Positions 25,943-32,317 of a stretch of 47,572 nucleotides of DNA are shown piece after piece; the first letter of the stretch is position 1; each line of letters opens with the position of its first letter. The stretch is taken from contig NZ_JAATJG010000018.1 in assembly GCF_011927765.1 (NCBI RefSeq), positions 1-47,572 on the forward strand, in the 5' to 3' direction. The stretch is from Wenyingzhuangia aestuarii (GTDB taxonomy: Bacteria > Bacteroidota > Bacteroidia > Flavobacteriales > Flavobacteriaceae). The translations under genes and the position numbers were made by a program. The notes below the pieces were generated by a model that had not been told where the DNA came from, searched no databases, and saw only the letters and a list, made by a program, of their open reading frames with translations.

Positions 25943-26028
25943 AGTCTAAATATCAGAATTCTAATGAGTTGTTAAATTAGTTAATTAGCTAGGAGTGATA
26001 AAATTTATAGCAGATATTATTGCATAAA

Positions 26029-26054
26029 AAAACCTCTAGAAATCTAGAGGTTTT
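26029..26054 (-). terminator. Terminator of the sufE-DUF59-DUF2480-DUF3078 operon
   Basis: A 12-bp stem AAAACCTCTAGA with TCTAGAGGTTTT and loop AA. On the minus strand it is followed by a run of seven Ts. It lies just past the DUF3078 stop. Confidence 0.88.
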
Positions 26055-26074
26055 GTAGTTATGTGCGTGTTGGT

Positions 26075-26917
26075 TTAGAACTTGTAGTTAAATCCTAATC
26101 CAAATACTTCTCTTACCTGTACGGCTGCAACAGCATTGTCATCGTAAATTGCTTGTGCAACAATGTTTGCAGATAAATATTCGTTAATTTTCATTACTAC
26201 GTTTAAAGTGTAATCAACATCAATATTTCCTGCATTTTCTAAATAGTTAGCATATAAGTTTAAAATGTTTTCTACACTTACATTTTTAACCAAATCTAAT
26301 TTGTAGTAAGCAGCTACGTTTGCCCCTAACTCAAAACGGCTTGTTTCTCCTTGTTCAACACCAAAAGAAGAACCAGTTGCTGTAAATTCACTATCTACAA
26401 AAATTGCTCTAGCAGATGCAGGAGTAATGTTAACTTTTAAATTGTTAGATTTTTTCCATAACATACCAGGACCTGCTTGTAAGTATGCTGGAGAGAAAAA
26501 TGTAGAAATTTTAGTTGTTTGCGCAGGAGATTTAAATCCATCAGCAAATTGAGTTTTTAAGCTAGCGTATGCAGAGTAGTACCAGTATTTGTTAGCCTGT
26601 TTACCATATAAAGATGAAATTTCAATTTTATCATTTGTTTTTTGAAATCCATTCTCATTACCATCAATTTTAGTTAAACCATAATCTAAAATTACTTTGT
26701 TGTCCCAAACTACATTGTCTTTTTTGTAATTAAAATCGTAGTTAATACTTGCGCTTGTAGCAATGTTATTAACTCCACCACCTTGCCAATCGTTGTTAAA
26801 AGCAGATTGGTTAAACAATAAAGTGAACACTCCTCCTTTTTTCCAGTTGCTTTCTTTTTCTTGTGCAAAGTTTACAAAAGAACACAAAGCAATTGCTAAA
26901 ATTGTAATTTTTTTCAT
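26075..26917 (-). CDS. DUF3078 family outer-membrane-type protein
   Basis: A 280-residue exported protein. A short signal peptide ends at NFAQ; the mature part opens SNWKKGGVFTLLFNQSAFNNDWQGGG, the DUF3078 hallmark. The alternating hydrophobic pattern and terminal aromatic residue (FGLGFNYKF) fit an outer-membrane beta-barrel. It begins 3 nt after the DUF2480 gene, so it is co-transcribed with the Fe-S genes. The reason for this linkage is unknown to me, although the order sufE, DUF59, DUF2480, DUF3078 is one I associate with Flavobacteriaceae. Confidence 0.87.
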   Translation of the reverse strand: MKKITILAIALCSFVNFAQEKESNWKKGGVFTLLFNQSAFNNDWQGGGVNNIATSASINYDFNYKKDNVVWDNKVILDYGLTKIDGNENGFQKTNDKIEISSLYGKQANKYWYYSAYASLKTQFADGFKSPAQTTKISTFFSPAYLQAGPGMLWKKSNNLKVNITPASARAIFVDSEFTATGSSFGVEQGETSRFELGANVAAYYKLDLVKNVSVENILNLYANYLENAGNIDVDYTLNVVMKINEYLSANIVAQAIYDDNAVAAVQVREVFGLGFNYKF

Positions 26918-26920
26918 AAT

Positions 26921-27433
26921 CTAGTTTAGTTTTTGTTTTTTAAATAAAGGCACGGTAGAACAAGCTTCACCGTACATTATGTTTTTGGCAACAGGAAGCA
27001 GTTTTTGTATTAATAAAGTATAGGCAGTTTCCGGAATTGGTTTGTTTGCACATCCTTTAATTATTACAGGTTTGTCTTCAAATTGACCTATGTCAAAAAT
27101 AGAAATAATTTCTACATATAAAACTGTCTCTAATAAGTTTAGGTCTCCAACCACACATTTCTTAACATATGTAGCTGCTTTAGATGTTAATAAAAGATAG
27201 GCCCAAGATGGTATAATCGCATCGGCACTACATGTAAATGCTACATACTTGTCTTTTAGCTGAGACCAATCATAAGTTTCTGCTTTTTCTCTAAAGTCTT
27301 TTTCTTTTAGAATTAGTTCTTGGAACAACCAGTCTTTAATATCAAACAAAACACGTTCTCCAGGTAGATAAAAATCTTCTAGATCTATGTTTTTAAGATT
27401 GCTATTGGCTACTCTGTTTACAATTTCTTCCAT
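26921..27433 (-). CDS. DUF2480 family protein
   Basis: A 170-residue cytoplasmic protein of DUF2480, a Bacteroidota family. Conserved-looking phrases are MEEIVNRVANS, IDLEDFYLPGERVLFDIKDWLFQ, DKYVAFTCSADAIIPSWAYLLL and IKGCANKPIPETAY. I use the ATG at 27433; an in-frame ATG 42 nt upstream would add residues outside the family pattern. Two conserved cysteines (in TCSADA and KGCANK) and the context next to SufE and a DUF59 protein suggest a part in Fe-S cluster assembly, but this is inference. A GTACTGA/TCAGTAC inverted repeat separates it from the DUF59 gene. Confidence 0.87.
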   Translation of the reverse strand: MEEIVNRVANSNLKNIDLEDFYLPGERVLFDIKDWLFQELILKEKDFREKAETYDWSQLKDKYVAFTCSADAIIPSWAYLLLTSKAATYVKKCVVGDLNLLETVLYVEIISIFDIGQFEDKPVIIKGCANKPIPETAYTLLIQKLLPVAKNIMYGEACSTVPLFKKQKLN

Positions 27434-27513
27434 AGTTAAATTAGTCTTTAGTACACAGTCGTTAGTATATAGCATTTATGAATGCTAATAACTATACGTT
27501 ATCTATGTACTTT

Positions 27514-27531
27514 GTACTGATGATTCAGTAC
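27514..27531. repeat. Inverted repeat between DUF59 and DUF2480 genes
   Basis: GTACTGA (27514-27520) and TCAGTAC (27525-27531) are perfect arms around TGAT, and another GTAC lies 3 nt outside. No T-run follows in either direction. It could be an RNA processing hairpin within the operon or a regulator site for DUF2480-DUF3078. Confidence 0.5.
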
Positions 27532-27534
27532 TAA

Positions 27535-27855
27535 TTACAAAAATCCTAATTCTAATTTAGCCTCTTCGCTCATCATGTCTTGAGTCCAAGTAGGATCAAA
27601 AGTTAACTCTACCTCTACGTTGTTTATTTCGGGTAAAGCAGCTACTTTATCTTCTACCTCCTTAGGCATTGTTTCTGCTACTGGGCAATTAGGAGATGTT
27701 AATGTCATTAAAATTTTGGCATCGTTATTTTCGTTTACCAAAACGTCATAAATTAAGCCTAATTCGTAAATATCTACAGGAATTTCAGGGTCGTAAATAG
27801 TCTTTAATACATTTACAATTTTATCTCCTATTTCTACAGTTTCTTCGTGTTTCAT
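27535..27855 (-). CDS. DUF59/MIP18 family Fe-S assembly protein (SufT-like)
   Basis: A 106-residue MIP18-family protein. The motif YDPEIPVDIYELGLIYDV (residues 21-38) and LTSPNCPVAETMPKEVE, with the single conserved Cys, are diagnostic. Family members assist maturation or transfer of Fe-S clusters and are often encoded in SUF operons. It lies 18 nt after sufE and ahead of DUF2480, in keeping with that role. Cytoplasmic. Confidence 0.92.
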   Translation of the reverse strand: MKHEETVEIGDKIVNVLKTIYDPEIPVDIYELGLIYDVLVNENNDAKILMTLTSPNCPVAETMPKEVEDKVAALPEINNVEVELTFDPTWTQDMMSEEAKLELGFL

Positions 27856-27873
27856 ACTAGTTGTTTTATGGGG

Positions 27874-28299
27874 TTATGCGTTTAGTTTGCTTTGCATTCC
27901 TAAAGCATATAATTTTATTTGTTTAATCATAGACACTAATCCGTTAGCTCTTGTGGCAGATAAATGTTCTTTTAAACCTATTTCGTCAATAAAATCTAAT
28001 TTAGCTTCTAAAATATCTTTAGGAGCTTGGTTGTTAAAAACTCTTAACAATACAGCCACAATTCCTTTGGTAATAATAGCATCACTATCTGCAGTAAATT
28101 GAATCTTATCTTCTTTTAATTCAGAATGTAACCAAACTTTAGACTGACATCCTTTAATAAGATTGTCATCTGTTTTAAAAGCATCATTAATCACAGGAAC
28201 AGATTTTCCTAATTCTATCATATACTCATAGCGTTCCATCCAATCATCAAACATTGCAAACTCATCCACAATTTCCTCTTGTATTTCTTTGATAGTCAT
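27874..28299 (-). CDS. sufE: Cysteine desulfuration protein SufE
   Basis: A 141-residue sulfur acceptor that takes persulfide sulfur from the desulfurase SufS and passes it to the SufBCD scaffold. The active cysteine is C51 in DNLIKGCQSKVWL. Other marks are DWMERYEYMIELGK and the C-terminal LSATRANGLVSMIKQIK. It is first in the sufE-DUF59-DUF2480-DUF3078 operon with its own strong promoter. The sufBCDS genes are not in this window, so the SUF system is split or lies elsewhere. Confidence 0.95.
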   Translation of the reverse strand: MTIKEIQEEIVDEFAMFDDWMERYEYMIELGKSVPVINDAFKTDDNLIKGCQSKVWLHSELKEDKIQFTADSDAIITKGIVAVLLRVFNNQAPKDILEAKLDFIDEIGLKEHLSATRANGLVSMIKQIKLYALGMQSKLNA

Positions 28300-28323
28300 A
28301 TTTTAAACTTATTTTTGCAGCCA

Positions 28324-28354
28324 CAAAGATACTGAGTATAAAGCTAGGATACAA
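28324..28354 (-). promoter_or_regulatory. sufE operon promoter
   Basis: On the minus strand TTG (28354-28352) is followed after 20 nt by TATCTTTG (28331-28324), an exact Bacteroidota -33/-7 pair. Predicted start near 28319, giving a 20-nt leader. Confidence 0.82.
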
Positions 28355-28402
28355 CTACAACAAACATTGATTGTGGTCTAGTTAAATTTTGAAAACAAAC
28401 AC

Positions 28403-29323
28403 ATGAGTAAACTATTGGTTATAGGAACAGTAGCATTTGATGCTATTGAAACACCATTTGGAAAAACAGACAAAATTTTAGGGGGAGCAGGTACTTATAT
28501 AGGACTGTCTGCTAGTAATTTTAAGAATGTAGATACAGGATTAGTTTCTGTGGTTGGAAATGATTTTCCTCAAGAATATTTTGATTTGTTACACGGAAAA
28601 AACATCAATACTGATGGGATTGAAGTTGTAAAAGATGGAAAGACTTTTTTCTGGAGTGGAAAGTATCATACCAATATGAATAAGAGAGATACTTTGGTTA
28701 CAGAATTAAATGTATTAGAGCATTTTAGTCCTGTGGTTCCAGAAAAGTATAAAGATGCAGAAATTGTAATGTTAGGAAATTTACATCCTTTAGTACAAAA
28801 TGCAGGGTTAGAGCAAATGACCACCAAACCTAAAATGGTCGTATTAGATACTATGGATTTTTGGATGGATATTGCTTTGGATGATTTAAAAATGTTGTTA
28901 AAAAAGGTAGATGTAATTACTATTAATGACGAAGAAGCTCAACAATTAAGTGGTGAATATTCTTTAGTTAAAGCGGCTAAGGTAATTCATGAAATGGGAC
29001 CTAAGTATGTGGTAATTAAAAAAGGAGAACACGGAGCTTTGTTGTTTCACCAAGATAAAATGTTCTTTGCACCAGCATTACCTTTAGCAGATGTGTTTGA
29101 TCCAACTGGAGCAGGAGATACTTTTGCAGGAGGATTTACAGGTTATTTAGCACAACAAGGAGAACTTTCTTTTGAAAACATTAAAAATGCAGTTATTTGG
29201 GGTTCTAATTTAGCCTCTTTTACGGTAGAAGAGTTTGGTGTTAAGCGTATTGCTGAGGTAACTACAGAAGAGGTAGCGCAGCGTTTGGAGAAATTTAAGG
29301 ACTTAACGAAATTTTCTTTGTAA
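28403..29323 (+). CDS. PfkB family carbohydrate kinase
   Basis: A 306-residue ribokinase-fold kinase. The N-terminal KILGGAGTYIGLSASNF is the substrate-side glycine motif, and DPTGAGDTFAGGF (D233-D239 core) supplies the anion hole and catalytic Asp239. It phosphorylates a sugar, nucleoside or similar alcohol; which one is not visible. The long PurF-like gene follows 59 nt downstream with its own -7 box. The two genes being side by side suggests a shared pathway, perhaps nucleoside or phosphoribosyl metabolism (inference). Confidence 0.92.
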   Translation: MSKLLVIGTVAFDAIETPFGKTDKILGGAGTYIGLSASNFKNVDTGLVSVVGNDFPQEYFDLLHGKNINTDGIEVVKDGKTFFWSGKYHTNMNKRDTLVTELNVLEHFSPVVPEKYKDAEIVMLGNLHPLVQNAGLEQMTTKPKMVVLDTMDFWMDIALDDLKMLLKKVDVITINDEEAQQLSGEYSLVKAAKVIHEMGPKYVVIKKGEHGALLFHQDKMFFAPALPLADVFDPTGAGDTFAGGFTGYLAQQGELSFENIKNAVIWGSNLASFTVEEFGVKRIAEVTTEEVAQRLEKFKDLTKFSL

Positions 29324-29328
29324 TTTTG
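29321..29328 (+). promoter_or_regulatory. Probable -7 box for the PurF-like gene
   Basis: TAATTTTG begins inside the PfkB stop codon (TAA at 29321-29323) and matches TAnnTTTG exactly. Predicted start near 29332 and a 50-nt leader. No TTG at -33. Confidence 0.5.
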
Positions 29329-29382
29329 CATGAAATTAACGTTCTAAGCTAGTAGTAGAACAAAATTAATAAAAGATACAAT

Positions 29383-31257
29383 ATGTGTGGTATTGCAATG
29401 GTGAGGTTGCTAAAACCTTTAGAGTATTATAAAGAAAAGTACGGAACGGCTTTTTATGGAGTAAATAAAATGTATTTACTAATGGAAAAACAGCATAACC
29501 GTGGACAAGACGGAGCTGGTTTTGCAAGTATTAAGTTTAACGTAAACCCTGGAAGCAGATACATTAGTAGAATACGTTCTAACAAACAGCAACCAATTCA
29601 GCATATCTTTAAAAAGATAAACAACCGTATTAGCGATACTATGGAAGCGAATCCGGATAAGAAGAATGATATTGCTTGGCAAGAGGAAAACATTCCTTTT
29701 ATAGGAAACCTATTTTTAGGTCATACTAGATACGGAACTTCTGGAGGAAATTCTATAGAGAATGTACATCCTTTTTTACGTCAATCTAACTGGAGACATA
29801 AAAACTTAATTGTTGCAGGTAACTTTAACATGACAAACAATGGTCAGTTGTTAGACGAATTAATAGAGTTAGGGCAACATCCAAAAGAAAGTACCGATAC
29901 GGTAACCGTAATGGAAAAAATTGGTCACTTTTTAGATGATCAAGTAGAATCTATCTATCAAGGAGTAAAAGGAAAGTATACTAAAAAAGAAGCTTCTCCT
30001 ATTATTGCAGAAAAAGTAGATTTAGTAGAAATTTTAAAAAGAGCAACTCGCAGTTTTGATGGTGGGTATGCAATGTCTGGATTATTAGGGCATGGTGATG
30101 CTTTTGTAATGAGAGATCCTTCTGGAATTCGTCCAGCTTTTTATTTCAAAGATGATGAGGTGTTAGTTGTAGCATCTGAAAGACCAGTAATTCAAACTGC
30201 ATTTAATGTAGATATAGATAAGGTTAAAGAATTAGATCCAGGACACGCTATTATTGCTAAAAAGAACGGAAAAGTTACTATAGAGCAAATATTAGAGCCT
30301 AAAGAAAAGAAAGCTTGTTCTTTTGAGCGTATTTACTTTTCTAGAGGAGGTGATGCAGATATTTATAAAGAAAGAAAAGATTTAGGAGTTAGAGTGTTTC
30401 CACAAATTGCTAAAAGCATTGATGGAGATATAGAAAATACTGTTTTTTCTTACATTCCTAACACAGCAGAAACATCTTATTATGGAATGTGTGAAGCTGC
30501 TGAAGACTTTTTAAATGGTCAAAAAACAGAAAAGATTTTAGCAGGAGGTAAAAATTTAAGTGCCGAAGAGGTAAGTACTATTTTATCGCAAAGACCACGT
30601 TTTGAAAAATTGGCGATTAAAGATGCTAAGTTAAGAACGTTTATTACTTCTGATGATAGTCGTGATGATTTGGTAGCACACGTATATGATATTACTTATG
30701 GTGTTGTTAAAAAAGACGATAATATTGTTATTATAGATGATAGTATTGTAAGAGGAACTACCTTAAAAAAGAGTATTATCAAAATATTAGATAGAACTCA
30801 ACCTAAGAAAATTATTGTAGTTTCATCTGCTCCACAAATTAGATATCCTGATTGTTACGGTATTGATATGGCTAAGCTAGGTGATTTTATTGCTTTTAGA
30901 GCTGCTATTGAATTGTTAAAAGAAACAGGTCAGTATCAAATAGTAACAGATGTGTATAATAAATGTATCAAGCAACGTAGTAAAGAGGATGCTGGTATTA
31001 CCAACTTTGTTAAGGAGATTTATAAGCCATTTACTGCAGAAGTAATCTCAGCTAAAATTTCTGAAATGTTAAAGACCTCTGATATTGATGCAGATGTTGA
31101 AATTATTTTCCAAACAATAGAAGGATTACATAAAGCCTGTCCAAATCATGCAGGTGATTGGTATTTTACAGGAGATTATCCTACTGATGGAGGTAAACGA
31201 GTTGTAAACGAGGCTTTTATCAACTTTTACGAAGGAAAAAATAAGAGAGCTTATTAA
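29383..31257 (+). CDS. PurF-like amidophosphoribosyltransferase, long Bacteroidota form
   Basis: A 624-residue class II glutamine amidotransferase fused to a phosphoribosyltransferase domain. Cys2 (MCGIAM) is the expected N-terminal nucleophile after Met removal, RGQDGAGF and GHTRYGTSG follow, and the PRPP loop is IIDDSIVRGTT at residues 450-460. It is over 100 residues longer than typical PurF (about 500), with extra sequence around residues 55-95 and at the C-terminus. This may be a paralogue rather than the purine-pathway enzyme; a canonical purF could lie elsewhere. Cytoplasmic. It follows the PfkB gene and ends at a clear terminator. Confidence 0.87.
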   Translation: MCGIAMVRLLKPLEYYKEKYGTAFYGVNKMYLLMEKQHNRGQDGAGFASIKFNVNPGSRYISRIRSNKQQPIQHIFKKINNRISDTMEANPDKKNDIAWQEENIPFIGNLFLGHTRYGTSGGNSIENVHPFLRQSNWRHKNLIVAGNFNMTNNGQLLDELIELGQHPKESTDTVTVMEKIGHFLDDQVESIYQGVKGKYTKKEASPIIAEKVDLVEILKRATRSFDGGYAMSGLLGHGDAFVMRDPSGIRPAFYFKDDEVLVVASERPVIQTAFNVDIDKVKELDPGHAIIAKKNGKVTIEQILEPKEKKACSFERIYFSRGGDADIYKERKDLGVRVFPQIAKSIDGDIENTVFSYIPNTAETSYYGMCEAAEDFLNGQKTEKILAGGKNLSAEEVSTILSQRPRFEKLAIKDAKLRTFITSDDSRDDLVAHVYDITYGVVKKDDNIVIIDDSIVRGTTLKKSIIKILDRTQPKKIIVVSSAPQIRYPDCYGIDMAKLGDFIAFRAAIELLKETGQYQIVTDVYNKCIKQRSKEDAGITNFVKEIYKPFTAEVISAKISEMLKTSDIDADVEIIFQTIEGLHKACPNHAGDWYFTGDYPTDGGKRVVNEAFINFYEGKNKRAY

Positions 31258-31288
31258 ATTAATAGCTAACTTGTTCAAAATAAGAGGG

Positions 31289-31318
31289 AAACCCAATGCT
31301 TTAAGCATTGGGTTTTTT
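31289..31318 (+). terminator. Terminator of the PurF-like gene
   Basis: An 11-bp perfect stem AAACCCAATGC with GCATTGGGTTT, loop TTTAA, then further Ts. It lies about 30 nt after the stop. Confidence 0.9.
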
Positions 31319-31323
31319 GTTTG

Positions 31324-31342
31324 TTAACATTAAATTAACATT
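31324..31342 (+). promoter_or_regulatory. Direct repeat resembling a Pho box
   Basis: TTAACATTAAATTAACATT: two exact TTAACATT copies with an 11-bp period, the geometry of PhoB/PhoP sites (7-bp units 4 bp apart; B. subtilis PhoP prefers TTAACA-like repeats). It is about 200 nt upstream of the promoter of the secreted protein. Confidence 0.4.
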
Positions 31343-31507
31343 GTATTGCTTTGTTTTTGCTTCCTGTTTTTTAACAGTCTACAGATAATTTAAAAATACA
31401 GATGATAAATTATCAAATATGTAATAAAAAAAATAAGGAGTCGTTTTTGCTATTTATTTAACCTCCTAAATTTATCAACTTCACTAAAATGCTTACTTAC
31501 TTCTTAT

Positions 31508-31525
31508 TTTACATTAAGTTAAGAT
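31508..31525 (+). promoter_or_regulatory. Second, imperfect Pho-box-like repeat at the -35 region
   Basis: TTTACAT, TAAG, TTAAGAT: 7-bp units, 4-bp spacer. It ends 20 nt before the TAACTTTG -7 box, the place where an activator substitutes for a -33 element; no ideally spaced TTG is present. Confidence 0.35.
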
Positions 31526-31544
31526 GAAGGTTGTAGATGTTCTC

Positions 31545-31552
31545 TAACTTTG
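31545..31552 (+). promoter_or_regulatory. -7 box of the secreted protein gene
   Basis: TAACTTTG, exact TAnnTTTG, 24 nt before the ATG at 31576. Predicted start near 31557. This rules out the in-frame ATG at 31537 as the translation start. Confidence 0.6.
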
Positions 31553-31575
31553 TCTCAAACATAAATGTTATAATT

Positions 31576-32127
31576 ATGAAAAAATTTATTTTAATCGCAG
31601 TATTGTTGTTGGTAGGTACATCTTATGGACAAAACTATAGCTCATTAGGGTTGAGTTATGGAGCTTTAAACGGAATTGATGCTTCTTTGTTAGCACCAGC
31701 TAACGAAGTGGGAACAGATTATACTACAGTAGCTAAAACTAGAAGAGGGCAAGGTTATAATTACCAAGGAAGTATATATAGTTACGAATCTTTATCTGGG
31801 TTAAAAGATATTGATAGTGATGCTGATTTTATTAAGAAAAAAGCGAAGACAAAAGCAGAATTATATGCTGAGACTATGAGAAAAGATAGTGATGCTTCTA
31901 GAAAAAATATTGTTATTAGAAAAGCAAAAACGGAAGTTTTAGTTAGATATAACGGAACATATTCTAGTATTAAATTGGTAGATTTTAATGGTAATGAGGT
32001 AAAAGCTAACTTTAGTAAAAAATACAGAGGTTTAATTGTGCCTAGAGCTAAAGAAGTAAAAAATTACTTGTTAAAGGTAACTAGTGATAAAAACGAAAAA
32101 ACATATTATCACCAAGTAGCTCTATAA
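31576..32127 (+). CDS. Secreted protein, function unknown
   Basis: A 183-residue exported protein. I chose the ATG at 31576 because it gives a clean signal peptide (MKKFILIAVLLLVGTSYG, cleavage before QN) and lies downstream of the -7 box. The mature part is basic (many Lys/Arg, for example FIKKKAKTKAE and VIRKAKTE) and without cysteines. The last roughly 75 residues have strand-rich sequence with LVRYNGTYSSIKLVDFNGNEVK. No family is recognised; it lacks a full T9SS domain. Upstream Pho-box-like repeats raise the possibility of phosphate-dependent control. Confidence 0.75.
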   Translation: MKKFILIAVLLLVGTSYGQNYSSLGLSYGALNGIDASLLAPANEVGTDYTTVAKTRRGQGYNYQGSIYSYESLSGLKDIDSDADFIKKKAKTKAELYAETMRKDSDASRKNIVIRKAKTEVLVRYNGTYSSIKLVDFNGNEVKANFSKKYRGLIVPRAKEVKNYLLKVTSDKNEKTYYHQVAL

Positions 32128-32167
32128 TGTTTAGGTAGATCTATTATATAAAAATAAGGATTATTTT

Positions 32168-32201
32168 AAAAGAGCTGTAACAATTTGTTACAGCTCTTTT
32201 T
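32168..32201 (+). terminator. Terminator of the secreted protein gene
   Basis: A 14-bp perfect stem AAAAGAGCTGTAAC with GTTACAGCTCTTTT, loop AATTT, T-run after. Confidence 0.9.
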
Positions 32202-32257
32202 GGTTTGGGTAAGTATTGTTTTAATACTTGTTTAGGTATAATTATTATGTGTGTAAA

Positions 32258-32290
32258 AAAAAGCCTTTCTAATTAATAGAAAGGCTTTTT
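32258..32290 (-). terminator. Terminator of ppc
   Basis: A 14-bp stem AAAAAGCCTTTCTA with TAGAAAGGCTTTTT, loop ATTAA. On the minus strand a T-run follows. It lies 28 nt past the ppc stop. Confidence 0.88.
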
Positions 32291-32317
32291 AAATAGGTAA
32301 GTGAAACTAAGCTTTTA

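Larger units (their letters stand above)
31258..31575. other. 318-nt intergenic region upstream of the secreted protein gene
   Basis: After the PurF-like terminator the region is AT-rich with no open frame of note. It carries two direct-repeat sites resembling Pho boxes and a -7 promoter box, listed separately. Confidence 0.6.

Noticed and set aside
28383-28391. TTAAATTTTG before the PfkB gene as a promoter box
   Set aside because: The spacing gives AAATTTTG rather than TAnnTTTG, and the TTG upstream is only about 13 nt away; too weak to list as a site.
29329-29346. Tiny open frame MKLTF directly after the PurF-like -7 box
   Set aside because: Five codons, no Shine-Dalgarno site, and the predicted start point lies at or after its ATG; chance is the simpler explanation.
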